The notes: generated by a model not told the origin, from the letters alone. 64,000 nucleotides of DNA from Bettongia penicillata ogilbyi (GCA_023548195.1 JAJHZJ010000399.1:6515100-6579099), one strand, 5' to 3'. Shown: positions 24,311 through 36,580, counted from the stretch's first letter. Program-made: numbers and translations.

Positions 24311-25446
24311 ATGCACAAATCCTCAAGTTCTAAACACAAGAATAGTAGGACAGAACCCCATGAGCCCCAGGAGCAGAGACCCATTTTCAAAGTCAGGAAA
24401 AAGTGTTATCATCATAAGCAAAAAGAAAATCAGCAAAGATAAGACCATAGAATGTTTCTATAGGGACAAGGACCAAAACACAAATACCAAAGGGAGCATC
24501 ATTGAGAATGTACTCCCATCTGAAAAATTCAGAAGGGACTGTGAACTGGTGTCAAGCCCAAAGAACATTCTTGGAAGAGCTCTAAAAGGATTTTAAAAGT
24601 CAATTAGGAAAATAGAGGAAAAAATGCTCAATGATTTTGCAAATATGAAGAAAGAAATGATGGAAGAATTAAAAGGGAAAATTGAACTAATGTAAAAGGA
24701 AGCACAAAACTAACTGGGAAAATTGGACAAAAGGAAAAGGAAGCACAAAAACTAACTGGAGAAAATAAGTCCTTAGAAGAATAAATTGCACAGATGGAAA
24801 AGGAGAGGCAAAAATTAACTGAAAAAATCAATTGGATAAAAATTAGAATCGGACAAGTAGAAGTTAAAGACTGCATGAGACATTAAGAATCAGTTAAAGA
24901 GAATCTAAAGAATGAGAAGATAGAATAAAATGTAAAATATTTAATTGGAAAAACAGGGAAAGAGACGCAGGACAGAAAATTTAAGATTTTTTTTCCACCA
25001 CAAAGTCGTGATGGAATAAAGAGCCTGGACAATATTTTCCAAGAAATCATCAAGAAAAACAGAAAGAATCCATCATTGACGTCTTTAAAGGGACTCAAAA
25101 ATAAAAACCCCAAAGAATACCACTGCCAAATTCCAGAGTTATCAAGTGGAAGGAGAAAATATAGCAGACAGCCAGAAAGAAACAATTCAGTTATCGAGGA
25201 ACTAACATTCAGGATCACACAGGACCTTGCAGCTTCCATGTGAAAAAATTAAAGGAATTGGAATATGATATTCTGTAAGGAAAAGGAACTGGGAATACAA
25301 GCAAGGATCAATTACCCAGCAAAGCTCAGCATAATATCTCAGGCAAAGAAATGATTATTCCATGAAATAAGGAATTTCTAAAATATCCTAATGAAAAAGC
25401 TCTGACTCAACTGAAATTTCGATTTCCAAACAAGACTCAAGAGTGA
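24311..25446 (+). pseudogene. L1 ORF1 (RNA-binding chaperone), broken
   Basis: ORF1p is the trimeric RNA-binding protein that packages L1 RNA. The N-terminal frame can be followed through 24360-24596 (…KDQNTNTKGSIIENVLPS), then stops. 24600-24850 encodes a coiled coil of repeated EKEAQKLTGEN-type units. 25010-25250 corresponds to the RRM domain and 25200-25446 to the C-terminal domain (…ITQDLAAS… and YPAKLSI-like text), ending in TGA at 25444. Several stops and shifts make it non-functional. The frame was followed by comparison with the other ORF1 copies in the window. Confidence 0.75.
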
Positions 25447-25999
25447 CACAAAAGGTAAATAGGGAAAAATGTTATTCAGTATGGTCACACTGTTTATATA
25501 TATTTATATAAGGGAAGATTATACTTACTAATCTTGAGAACTATAGATCTATTATGATACATAAAAGGAATATACACAGGTAGAGGGAGTGAGTGTAAAG
25601 TAAATGATGTGATGACAAAAATGTGATTTCAGTGTGAGAAAGGATTGTATTTGGGGATGTGAAAAAGAGGAGGCAGAAAAAGGTAAATTACATCAAAGGA
25701 AGAAGAACAAAAATATATTACAATAGAGAGAAAGAGGTGAGGTAGATGAGCACTGTTTACGGTTTACTCTCATCTGATTTGGTTCGAGGAGGAAATAACA
25801 AACAGTTCAGGATAGAAATTTAACTAGCTCTATAGGCAGTAGGAGGGGAAGGGCAAAAGAAAATGGAATGGAGATTACAAGGGAGGAGATAAGTGAAAGG
25901 GAGAAGTAAAGTAAAAGGGAAGGGGACTAAAAGAAGGTAGGGAAGACTGAGGAAGGAGGTAGTCAAAATTAAAGCTCTTGTAGAGGGGATGGGGGAAGG
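25447..25999 (+). repeat. L1 inter-ORF spacer, polypurine-rich
   Basis: From about 25640 to 26000 the plus strand is strongly purine-rich (runs such as GGGAGGAGATAAG). The equivalent region of the minus L1 (40370-40550) is correspondingly pyrimidine-rich on plus. The minus-strand frames here are only the complement of this tract. Confidence 0.6.
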
Positions 26000-27267
26000 G
26001 AGAACTAAAAGCATAAACGGGGGAAAGAAGATAGCAGGAAAGACATAGTAATCGTAACTGTGAATGTGAATGGGAAGAAATCTCCCACAAAACGGAGACA
26101 GATAGCAGAATGGATTAAAAACCAAAATCCAACAGTATGTTGTTTATAAGAAACACATTTGAAATGGGACAATACACACAGGGTAAAGTTCAATGTTGGA
26201 GCAAAATATATTGTGCTTCAGCTGATGGAAAAGCAGGGATAGCAACCCTAATCACAGAAAAACAAAAGCAAAAATACATCTTATCAAAACAGGTAAGAAA
26301 GGAAACTCTCTCCTGCTAAAAGGCACTCTAAACAACGAAGCATACTAAACATGTATGCATCAAGTGGAAGAGGATCCAAATTCTTATAGGAAAAGTTAAG
26401 GGAATTATGGGAAGAAATAAGGAGTGATACTGTGCTAGAAGGGGACCTCAACCTCACCTCTCTGAACTATGTAAGTATAACCTCAAAATAAACAAGAAGG
26501 AAGTTAAGGAGGTGAACAAAACTCTGGATAAGGTAGATATAGATCTCTGGAGAAAATCGAAGGTAATAGAAAGGAATATACCTTTCTCTCAGCAATGCAT
26601 GACACATACAAAAACTGACCATACATTATGGCACAAAAACCTCCTCATTCAGTGTAGAAAGTCAGAGATAGTCAATGCATCCTCCTCAGATCCTAATGAA
26701 ATAAAAATTGTAGGTAATGAAATGTCATGAAAAGATAAACTGACAATTAATTATTAACTAAATAATCAAATTTTCGAGAAACAATAAACAACTTCTTACA
26801 AGACAACTATTATAATGAGGCAACCTAGTAAATCTTATGGAATACTGCAAAAGTAGTTCTCGTTGCAAGTTTTTTGAATACTAACACGAATAAAATAGAG
26901 AAAGAGGAAATCAATGAATTGGACATGTAGCCAAAAGAGCTAGAAGATATAAAACTTGATAATCTCCAAGTAATTACCAAAATGGAAATAGTGCAAATCC
27001 AAGGAGAGATCAATAAAATAGCAATTAAGAAAATTATTGCACAAATTAATAACATTATGAATTGGTTTTATGATAAAACCAATAAAACTAATAAACCATT
27101 AGTCAATTTGATTAAAAAGAGAAAGAAGAAAAAACAAATTACCAATATTAAAAATGAAAACGGTGAACTAACCTCCCACGAGGAGGAAATGAAAACCACA
27201 ATTAAAAATTACTTTACCCAACTGTATGCCTGTAAATTTCACAATCTAAATCTGATGGATGATTATT

Positions 27268-27271
<4 letters not shown>

Positions 27272-27324
<53 letters not shown>
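27272..27324. repeat. (TA)n expansion inside L1 ORF2
   Basis: About 53 bp of AT dinucleotides where other L1 copies have a short A/T-rich linker ahead of the RT. It creates the artefactual YIYIYI stretch. Confidence 0.9.
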
Positions 27325-27327
<3 letters not shown>

Positions 27328-28052
27328 TTGAACAAATTAACAGAAGAGAAAGTTGAGTACTTAAATAATCCTATTTCAGAAAAAGAAATTGAACAAGTCA
27401 TCAGTGAACTCTCTAGAAAAAAATCTCCAGGGCCACATGGATTTACAAGTGTATTCTTTCAAATATTTAATGGACACTTAATTCAAATATTATATAGACT
27501 GCTTGGAAAAATTGGGGAAGAAGGAATCCTATCAAATTCTTTTTGTGATACAAATATCATTGTGATATCAAAACCAAGAAGAGTCAAAACAAAGAAATAA
27601 AAGTATAGACCAATTTCTCTAATGAAAATAGATGCCAAATTTGAATAAGATATTAGCAAAAAGAGTACAGCATCTTATCACGAGAATAACACAATATGTT
27701 CAGGTAGAATTTATAGCAGGAATGACAGGATGTTTCAATATCAGGAAACCTATTATCATTATTGATCATATCAACAACAAAACTAACAGAAACCACATGA
27801 TTATCTCAGTAGAGGCAGAAACAACCATTGACAAAATGGAACACTCATTACTATTAAAAATATTGGAAAGCATAGAAATAAATGGAATTATCCACAAAAT
27901 AATAAGCAGCATCTACTTGAAACCATTAGCAAGCGTTTTATACCATGGCAATAAGCTACGTGTTTTTTAAATGAGATCAGGGGTGGAACAAGTATGTCCA
28001 TTATCAACACTGTTATTCAATATGGCACTAGAAATGTTAGCAGTAGCAATAA

Positions 28053-28381
28053 TGTAAGAGGTTTGGAACTCTCGGGTTATCAGCGTCATGGTGTCCTCGG
28101 GAGAAATGTCTTGAGATGTCATGTCCTTGCACGACTTACGTGATGGACCACCCTTATGCAATAACTGGCCTTCACAATTATCTTGAGCTAGAGCAGCAAC
28201 AGACAAGCATGTAAGCTCAGCACACAGTGCATACGAGCTTCTTGCACGTATGGAAGTAGAATAATTATATCTACTCTGAGCTAGCTGAGAACAAATGGAA
28301 TGCATACCATCCTTGCTCCCGCCTCATTCATTCATGCCTGGAAGAAAGATTTCATACAGGCGTGATATCTTTGGGAACTCA
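28053..28381. mobile_element. 329-bp insertion in L1 RT, possible solo LTR
   Basis: L1 sequence stops at 'gcagtagcaataa' and resumes at about 28386 ('gtaagaaaggaaaaagaaactgaagg'). The foreign segment begins TGTAAGAGG and ends GGGAACTCA, with flanks ATAA and ATAG as a possible 4-bp target duplication. It is more GC- and CpG-rich than its surroundings. A near-direct repeat (TTTGGAACTC / TTTGGGAACTC) sits at its two ends, an alternative reading of the boundaries. No protein or RNA family is recognised. The 112-codon minus frame 27967-28305 spans the junction and is fortuitous. Confidence 0.5.
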
Positions 28382-28628
28382 ATAGGTAAGAAAGGAAAAA
28401 GAAACTGAAGGAATTAGAATAAGCAAAGAAGAAACTAAGTTATCACTTTTTGCAGATGACATGAAGATATACCTAGACAATCTCAGAGAATCAAGTAAAA
28501 TAGTGCTTGAAATAATGAACAACTTTGGCAAAGTTGCAGGGTAGAAAATAAACCCTCACAAATTTTCTGTATTTCTATACAGTAAAGGCAAAGCACAACA
28601 TCAAGAGAGAAAAAGAGAAATCTCGTTT

Positions 28629-28690
28629 AAAACATAATATAACATAACATAACATAATATAATATAATATAATATAATACAATATAAAAT
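28629..28690. repeat. AACAT/AATAT pentamer microsatellite in L1 ORF2
   Basis: Runs of AACAT then AATAT units, apparently grown from the ACAATATAAAAT segment normally found here in L1. Confidence 0.9.
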
Positions 28691-30560
28691 AATTGGGAGT
28701 CTATCTGCAACAACAAAGCCAGCAGACTACACGAGCACAATTACAAAACACTTTTCACACAAATGAAGTCATATCTAAGTAAGTGAAAAAGCACCAGTTG
28801 GTTGTGGGTAGGCTGAGCCAATATAACAAAAATGAAAATTCTACCTAAATGAATTTATTCATTCTGTGCCATGCCAATCAAGCTACCAGGCAAATATTTT
28901 CTTGAGCTAGAAAAAGCAATATCAAAATTCATCTAGAAGAACAAATGCCCAGAATATCAAGGGAACAAATAAAAAGAAATGCTATGGAAGGTGGCCTATT
29001 CCTACCAGATCTCAAACTGTATTATAAAGCAGCAAACGCCAAAACTACCTGGTACTGGTTAAGAAATAGAGGGGCAGACCAGTGGAATAGGTTAAGTATT
29101 CAGGACGCAGTACTCAATAGATGTAGCAATTTACTGTTTGGTAAACCCAGGAACCCCAGCTTCTGGGATGAGAACTCACTGTCTGGCAAAAATTGCTGGG
29201 AAAACTGGATAACAGTGTGACAGGAAATGGGTATAGAATAACACCTGCCGCTGTCCACAAGAATAAAGTCCAACTGGATACATGATCTAGGTATCAAGAT
29301 TGATAATATAAACAAATTAGTGGAGCAAGAAATTTTGTATTTGTCAGATTTATGGAGAATGGAATCATTTTTCACCAAACAAGAGATAGATAACATTACA
29401 AATTGCACAATGGATAATTTTCATTACATTAAATTGAAAACTTTTTGCATACAAAGATGCAAATGCAAATGCCAATGCAACGAAGATTAGGAGGGAAGCA
29501 GAAAACTGGGACAGAATTTTTGCAACTAATGTCTGTGATAAAGGCCTCATTTGTAACATAAAGGGAGAACTGAGTCAAGATTCTCCAGCTGATAAATAGT
29601 GAAAGGATATGAACAGGGACTTTTCAGAGGAAGTAGTTAAAGTTATCTATAATCATATGAAAATATGTTCTAAATCGTTATTGGTTAGAGGGATGCAAAT
29701 CAAAAGAACTCTCAAGTGTCACATCACACCTATCAGAGTGGTTAACATGACAAAACAGGAAGATAAATGTTTGAGAAGATTTGGGAGAATTGGAAGACTA
29801 ATTCATTGTTGGTGGAGCTGTGAGCTGATATAACCATTGTGGTGAGGGATTTGGGACTATGTTCAAAGGGCTGCAAAAATGTGCATGCCGGTTGACCCAG
29901 AATATCGCTTCTGGGACTCTATACCAAAGAGATCATAGAAATGAGAAACGGTCCCACATGTATAAAAAAATATTTATAGCAGCTCTCTTTGTGTTGGCCA
30001 AAAACTAGAAATCAAAAGGATGCCCGTTAATTGAGAAATGACTGAACAAGTTGTGGTTTCTGAATGCAACGGATTATTATAGTGCTATGAGAAACCATGA
30101 ACAGGGAGACTCCAGAAAGACCTGAAAAGTCTTATATGAACTTACACTGAGTGAAAGTAGCAGAACCAAGAGAACTTTGTTTACAGCAACAACCAAAGGT
30201 TTTCAGGAATTTTTCTGGTAGACTTAGTCCTACATATCAATGCAAGGACCTAAAAATTCCCTAATGGACTAGAGGCAAAATGCCTTCCACATCCAGAGAA
30301 GAATTGTGAAATTGGATTGTAGAATGAAGCAGACCATTTTCTTTTGTATTATGTTTTGTTTTGTTTTATGGTTTCTCCCATTCATTTTAATTCTTCTATG
30401 CAACATGACTAAGGTGAAAATGTATTTAATAGGAGTGTAAGTCTAGAAATTATACAAGATTGCATCCCATCTTTGTGACAAATGAGGAGGAGGGAGAGGA
30501 ACAATCTAAGATATAGGAAAGTGATTGTAGAACATTGGAAATAAATGAAATAATTTTTTT

Positions 30561-32182
30561 TAAATGACCTGGAAAATAGTTTCAGGAGAGATAATTTTAA
30601 AATTATTTTTCCACCTGAAAACCATGACAAAAAAAGCTGCCTGGATATCATCTTCCAATAAATTGTCAAGTGAAATTGTCCTAGTATTCTAGAACAAGAG
30701 GGTAAAATAGAAATGGAAAGAATGCATAGAACACCTCCTGAAAGAGACACCAAAATGAAAACTCCTAGTAATATTGAATCCATGTTCCAGAGTTCCCAGG
30801 TCAAGGAGAAATTATTTCAAGCAGACAGAAAGAAATAATTCAAGTAGTGTGAAAATACAATTAGGGTAACACAGTATTTAGTAGCTTCTACACTAAAGGA
30901 TATAATGGCTTGGAATATGATATTAAAATCAAGAATTACCTACACAGCAAAACTAAGCATACTACATCAGGGTAAAAAATTGAATTTCAATAAAACAGAA
31001 GGCTTCCAAACATTCATACTGAAAACAAGAGAGCTGAATAGAAAATTTGTCTTTCAAATACACAAATCCATAGAAACATGAAAAGGTAAACAGAAAAGAC
31101 AAGTCATAAGGACCTCATTAAATTTGAATTGTTTATATTCCTTCATGTAAAGATCATATTGTAACTCATGAAACCTTTTATCAGTATTGGTATAGTCAAA
31201 GTGAATACATATATGTTTGTTTATGTATGTATGTATATATATGTGTGTGTGTTCATATGTGCATATGCAATGTATGTATATATATAGGTGTGTATAAGTA
31301 TATATGTAAATATTATATATGTTTATGTATATGAGTGTGTATGCATATGTAGATTCGAAGAGGGCAAAGGGTGAACTGAATATGAAAGGAGAATATTTAA
31401 AAAATAAAATATTCAGTTGAGAAGAATGCACTAGGAATAAGAGAAACAGAGAGGTAGAATGTAGCAAATCATCTCACATGAAACAGGCCAGAAAGAGCTT
31501 TTACAGTATAGAGGAAGAGAACGGAGTTGAAAGGGAATAAGTGACCCTTTTTCTCATGGAATTTGGTTTAACGAAGGAATAACACATACTGAACTGTGTT
31601 TGGAAATGAATTTTACCCTGCGGGAAGACAGGGGGTAAGGGCATAGGAGAGTGATGATCATAGAAGGGACAGCAAATTGGGGAAAGGGATAAGCAAACAC
31701 TATTTTGGGAGGATAGGTCAAGGGAGAGAATGGAACAAATGGAGGGCAGGGCAGGACAGAGGGAAATGTGGTTAGTCTTTTGCAACACAAATATTATGGA
31801 ATTGTTTTGCATGGCCACACATGTATGACCTATATTGAATTGCTTGCTTTCTCAATGAAGTTGTGTGAGGAGGCAGAAAGGGAGAGAATATGGAATTCGA
31901 AGTTTTAAAAATGAATGTAAAAATTGTCTTTGCATGCAACCCAGAAAAGAAGATGTACAAGCACTGTGGTATAGAAATGCATTTTGCCCTACAGGGCAAA
32001 AAATAGAGGGAGGGAAATGGAAAAAGAGGGGACGATAGAAGGGAGGACATACTGGAGGAAGGGATGGATGGGGTTCATGCTGTCCTGGGGTGGGGCTGGG
32101 GAGAGATAAGAAGGAAATTTTGACTTCGAATTTTTGTGGAAGTGAATGGCTGAAATATAGATAAATTAAATTTAATAAAAAT
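30561..32182 (+). mobile_element. Half-L1 (HAL1-like) element A, 5' truncated
   Basis: 30561-31080 encodes the second half of an L1-type ORF1 (RRM and C-terminal domain; near 30720 'agaatgcatagaacacctcc' corresponds to ERIHRSPPERD of element D). A purine-rich 3' UTR of the kind seen in elements B-D follows directly, ending 'aatttaataaaaatg' at about 32182. No ORF2 lies between. A TATG/GTAT microsatellite occupies 31205-31345, the same place as in B and D. ORF1 has many stops. Confidence 0.75.
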
Positions 32183-33590
32183 GTGGTAAGCAATTGGAAC
32201 TATAGGTCCTAATATAATGTTTACCATTATGTCCTTATATCATCCTAGTCAATGGGATTTCATTAGTTGGAAATTATGTTTAGAACATGGACCTGAATGA
32301 GTAGTTATTGCTCAAAAGAATTATTTTGCAAGAAGAAGTTGAGGAAAGACCATATATTCCTAAATCATAAGAGGAAATATAGCAGCAAGTGGGGAGAATA
32401 AGAGTGGGAAAGTATATGAGTGAAAAATCTAGGGATGGACAAAATAGAAGTGATTTTGTTATTGCCATTGATTAAGGAACTTCTGAAGAGAAGAAATTAA
32501 ATATGAATTTAGGGGAAAAACACCCTAAGTATGACTCAGAGGCAAGATATAGTAGTATTTAGAAACTTCTCCCTCTACCAAATAGGGAAACTGTTGTCTT
32601 CTTGTTTTTTCTGATTAAAAATGCCATCCTAAAATAGCTGGAGGAAGTAGCAAGAGATAATTTTTTTTTTTCAGATTTGTTTCTCAGCTTGGAGGAACTT
32701 AAATGAAAGCTGAACATGTCTGACATGTGCTTCTGCTTTTAGGAATAAAGTTTGTAAAGGAAAGAAATAAAATCCCAATGAATACAATTGTAGAGTGAAA
32801 GTAGAAGAGATGGGAAATTCGCAAGGTTAGAAGCAAACAGTCCTTTTTACATATTCTTCTTTAATCAGATCACATCCATAATGTTGTAGTTACTTGATTC
32901 ACTTGTGAGAACCATATTGTAAATAGCAAATTTATAGATTATAGAGTGTATAGAGTAAAGTTTTGAAGATGGTAAATGGCCTAGTGTCCATGTCTTAAGA
33001 AGATGACTTGGCGAACTAGAAATGAGAGAATGCTGAGTATGGGAGATATATGACAAATATTTTCAAGCATGTGATGTTCTGTCATGTGGAAGAAAAATAA
33101 AACTGGTTCTGTTTGGTACCAAAATGGAGCACTGGGGGAAATGGGGGAGGGCAGAAATTGCAAACAGATTACTTTACTTTTGGTGTCAAGAATTTACAAT
33201 TTGAACTACCCAAAAGGGACACCTCTGAGGGACATTGGGTTTTTTCCTATTTCAAAATCTTGAAATCGAAGGGCAATGATTACTTGATTGGTATATTTTG
33301 GTACCTATGTCTTTCAGGTTTGCATTGTCCAATTTCTGAACCACATGATTAATAGGATGGAGGACTAGATATTTTATCCAATACCTCATGATCTTTCAAA
33401 ACTCTCCATCATAAGAATTATGTTCTAAAGGTAATGTGATAACAGATGTCTACATGGTCCAAGCAACAGAGAACTTGAATGAAAGCCACAAGCTATTGAA
33501 TCTAATACTAGAGAAAGCTAATCCATAATTCCTAGCATGCTCACTCAGTAACCTTTTCTCCCCCAAACCCACATATTCTGATAGCAATTC
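32183..33590. other. No gene or clear repeat seen
   Basis: Unique-looking AT-rich sequence. Short frames (minus 32280-32468, 32865-33163; plus 33113-33352) have no motifs. A T-run lies at 32660-32670. Confidence 0.4.
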
Positions 33591-33599
33591 ACAGCAGGA

Positions 33600-34010
33600 T
33601 GAAAACAAGCAAGCACTTATTAAGCACCTACTGTGTACCAGAAACTTTAACAAGTATTACCTCATTTGATCCTCATGATAGCCTTAGAAGGTAGGTGCTA
33701 TTATTACCCTTATTTACTATGTCTTGCACTGGACTCCAGTGACTCTGAAAGAGACAGTGAGACTAATGATTTTGCACAGCTCTCCCTCACTTAAATACAG
33801 TTCACTTGCAAGACAAGCATCATCCTCCTGATATCATTGGTCCTTTTGAGAAAAAAGGACAAACACCAACAATTGCCATTTCAAAGTTGAGGAAATTCAA
33901 AGAAAGAGAGGTTGTAAAGGGGGAATACACAAAACTAGTAAGGATCTGAGGCCAGATTTGAACTTAGTTATTCCTGACTGGGCTTATGCTCGGCAACTGC
34001 AAAATGCACA
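33600..34010 (+). mobile_element. THER/MIR-type SINE split by a younger SINE
   Basis: The left part 33605-33718 ('caagcacttattaagcacct', 'actgtgtacc', 'ctcatttgatcctcatgata', 'ggtaggtgctattatta') and right part 33876-33998 ('atttcaaagttgaggaaatt', 'gaggccagatttgaacttag') join into one element once 33719-33875 is removed. Confidence 0.75.
33719..33875 (-). mobile_element. Marsupial SINE, GAAGAGGACC-head family, nested
   Basis: On the minus strand: 'gtgtttgtccttttttctca', 'aaaggaccaatgatatcagg', 'tgagggagagctgtgcaaaa', 'gagtccagtgcaagac'. Inserted in the THER-type SINE above, so it is the younger of the two. Confidence 0.75.
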
Positions 34011-34045
34011 AAAAAAACAAAAACAAAAACAAAAAAAACAAAAAA
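34011..34045. repeat. A-rich (AAAAAC)n tail
   Basis: A-runs separated by single C bases, as found at SINE 3' tails in this genome (compare 42895-42925). Confidence 0.8.
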
Positions 34046-34324
34046 CAACTTGGGAATCAATCTGCCAATTATATCTCTCATAGAGATATAATTAAAAATT
34101 ACTCCTTGAATGTAGAAATGGCCTAGAAGATTAATTAGTTTCTAGCAACTCAAAAAATTTTATGATTATAAAATGCTAAATATTTGCAAAGTCACTAACA
34201 AAAAAAATTGTCCAATATGTATGGTCTAGTGTTCATTAGACAACTAAAGTCCAAAAACAAGCAGCCAATGTACAGACTTGGTTTTATGCTGACAGATTTT
34301 TGAATTTTTAACTTGTAATACTTA

Positions 34325-34490
34325 GAGATCTTATAGATCCCCTAGTCCAAAGTGTTAATTGTGTAGATAAAAGGTCTTATTTGCAGGAGAAGACTGACTT
34401 TCCAAGCTCGTATAGACCGTAAATAGTTGGTCTGGGAGCTGAATCCCGGTAGTTTCATTCAAAATCCAGTGCCCATTTCCTCTAATTAAG
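34325..34490 (+). mobile_element. MIR-like SINE remnant
   Basis: 'gatcccctagtccaaagtgt', 'gactttccaagctcgtatag', 'tctgggagctgaatcccggt' and 'aaaatccagtgcccatttcc' follow the order of the common CORE-SINE 3' half. Confidence 0.55.
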
Positions 34491-35080
34491 CACACAAAAA
34501 AAATGTATTTTATTCCTGAGGAAAAAAAAATGATGCACAGTACTTTTTGGTACTTTGGAGTTTCCAGAGTTTATTGTCCCGATGTTGCTCTTTTTAAAAA
34601 AAAAAAAAAAAAAATTGGTCTACTAAAGACTCTTGGTAAAGATAATTGAGTAAATTATTAAGGTTTATAACATAATAATAAAGAGAGGCATTATCTACAA
34701 ATTTGAAAATCACAGATATATAGGACAGACATAATTTATATATCAATATGTACATGTATAATTATTATTTCAATGGTACATAATAATTGTTTTCTCTTTG
34801 ATTTTAATGATATTGTAAAATAAAATTTAATGACCTTTCTTTTTCAGAATTATCTGCTGTACATTCGGATTTTTAACATTAAGGACAAGATACTTTATTT
34901 CAGAAGTATGAGACACTCTTGCCAATGTGTAATTTATGTTGGATTCAGATACTTTCTTGCTTTTGATTTTGCTAACCCCAACTAAAGACAGTGATTTTCC
35001 TTGTTGTACCTAGTTTACATCGCAGGTTTAATATCATGCAACATTACAATGTTGGAGAACCCTACTGTGGCAGAAGAGTT
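34491..35080. other. No gene seen; A-run
   Basis: Poly(A) at 34595-34613 with no recognised element attached. Otherwise AT-rich. Confidence 0.4.
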
Positions 35081-35081
35081 A

Positions 35082-35262
35082 AACATTAATATATTATATA
35101 TATATATTAATATATATTAATTATAATTAATTATATATATATTTATTATAAATATATTATAAATATATTATAAATATATTATAAAATATATATATAAAAA
35201 TATATATAATTAATATATTATATATATATTAATATATATATTAAACATTAATATATATGCCT
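35082..35262. repeat. AT-rich palindromic repeat
   Basis: About 180 bp of almost pure A/T made of ATATATTAAT, TTATAAATATA and related self-complementary words, bounded on both sides by TTAAACATTAATATA. Many alternative hairpins are possible. Confidence 0.75.
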
Positions 35263-35640
35263 CTTTTCCTGTTCTCTGTAACTTAGCTACACATTTTTCT
35301 AGGTAGCAATGACCATGGCCAAGATGACTAGTTTTTGGCTTACAAAGGCTAATTTCCATCTAAAGCCTTCTTTAGTTCATGTTTTTAATGCAGATTGTCC
35401 CATCATTCACATCTCTAATTCCTACCCAAGCTTACAATGTAATACCATGTGGTCTTTATTTCATCTCACAGAATGGACTCACATACACGCAAACATAGTA
35501 CTCAGATGAACTCACCTCAAGGCAAGACAAATCTCTCCATTTTGGTAAGTTGCATCTTTACCTAAATACCTTCACAGGGTGCCAGACATACTCGAAAGAC
35601 TTCTGAAAAAAATATGGAGGGGAACTCTGTTCTAATGTAT
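35263..35640. other. No gene seen
   Basis: A 66-codon plus frame (35309-35509) is open but carries no motif. Confidence 0.35.
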
Positions 35641-35644
35641 ATAG

Positions 35645-35815
35645 TGGCAACCTAGGAGTCAGGAAGGATTGTATTCAAATCTTATTTTGAATATTTACTA
35701 GATGTGTGACCCTGGTCAAGCCACTTGTGGTATCAGTTCCAGATATGTAAAACGAAGAGATTGGAATAGATGATCTCTAAATTTTCAGCTCAAAACCTGT
35801 AATTTTGTGTACACG
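35645..35815 (+). mobile_element. CORE-SINE (MIR type)
   Basis: 'ctaggagtcaggaaggattg', 'atttactagatgtgtgaccc', 'tggtcaagccacttgtggta', 'tggaatagatgatctctaaa' in SINE order. Confidence 0.7.
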
Positions 35816-36071
35816 AGAAATAGAGAGTTGACCTAGGCTCCATCTACAATTAAGCCTCACTCTCCCCAAGGGAAGAATCTGTAAATTTTCTCCCTAGAGT
35901 TCTAACCTAGAGAAGGAGGCTTCCATGAAGGTTTTTTCTTTTCACCCAGGGATACAAAAGAGTTAATTGCCCTTATGTAACTTGTACAGTGAATATGACT
36001 CATGCTAGAACTCTTCTACATAGGAGCTTTGTTCCATACTGAGCCTCCAGTTTTAGGACCTCATTTGTTCC

Positions 36072-36580
36072 TCTTTTCTTTTCTTTTCTTTTTTTTTTTT
36101 GATTAATTAATAATTTTATTTTATTGTATTTTTTAATGTTTTACAATCATTTCCTTAAAGTTAAGATTTTATCCCCTCCACCCTTCCTCCAATACCCCCC
36201 CCTCCCTTCCCCATGACAGCATACAATTCTGCATAGGTTATACACATACTTTCCTATTGAGCACATTTTCACTATAGTCATGCTGTGTAGCCGAACTAAA
36301 ATAAATGGAAGAAATCATATAACAAATCAAAACATAATACACTGAAACGCACCCACACACAAACAAGATCTGCTACATTCTGCCAATGACTTCCATATTC
36401 CTTTCTCTGAGTGTGGAAGGCATTTTGCCTTAGAAGACCGACAATAGGATTTTTTTTTTTTTCTCAGTAAGTCCTTGTGTTATTACAAAGTTCCAAGTCT
36501 ACCAGAAAAAACTCTCACACACTGTGGTCGTTGCTGTGCACAAAGTTCTCCTGGTTCTGCTCCTTTCGCTCAGCATCAGG
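36072..36580 (-). other. L1 3' UTR and poly(A) end
   Basis: Contains a pyrimidine tract on plus at 36165-36215 ('cctcccttccccatgacagc', 'atacaattctgcataggtta'); the same motif appears at 61960-62030 in another L1. A T-run at 36449-36462 precedes the ORF2 stop region. Confidence 0.7.

Larger units (their letters stand above)
26000..30139 (+). pseudogene. L1 ORF2 (endonuclease/reverse transcriptase), broken
   Basis: ORF2p nicks DNA and primes reverse transcription of L1 RNA. The endonuclease (EN) spans about 26050-26730; its QETHL motif has the Q codon changed to TAA near 26147. The RT spans about 27000-28560: motif '[14 protein letters not shown]' (about 27420), a motif A where the aspartate is replaced (ISVEAETT, about 27800), and an intact LFADD box at 28446-28460. 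The C-terminal cysteine region (LIHCWWSCEL) is near 29800. TGA at 30137. Stops, frameshifts and an insertion make it inactive. Confidence 0.8.
23567..30560 (+). mobile_element. L1 retrotransposon, near full length, dead
   Basis: All parts are present in order: 5' end (GTGGAGCCGAGATGACAGAG), 5' UTR to 24310, ORF1 24311-25446, a purine-rich spacer, ORF2 about 26000-30139, and 3' UTR to about 30560 ending 'gaaataatttttttt'. Stops and frameshifts break both ORFs. It carries a 329-bp insertion at 28053-28381 and expanded simple repeats at 27272-27324 and 28629-28690. Without these it would be about 6.5 kb, normal for a full-length L1. Immobile now. Confidence 0.85.

Noticed and set aside
25820..26125. 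101-codon proline/leucine-rich minus frame
   Set aside because: Complement of the L1 polypurine spacer.
27967..28305. 112-codon minus-strand frame
   Set aside because: It spans the junction of L1 antisense and the 329-bp insertion, so it is a chance fusion.
31054..32193. Minus-strand frames of 92-137 codons
   Set aside because: Complement of the purine-rich half-L1 3' UTR; low complexity (S, P, F, L rich).
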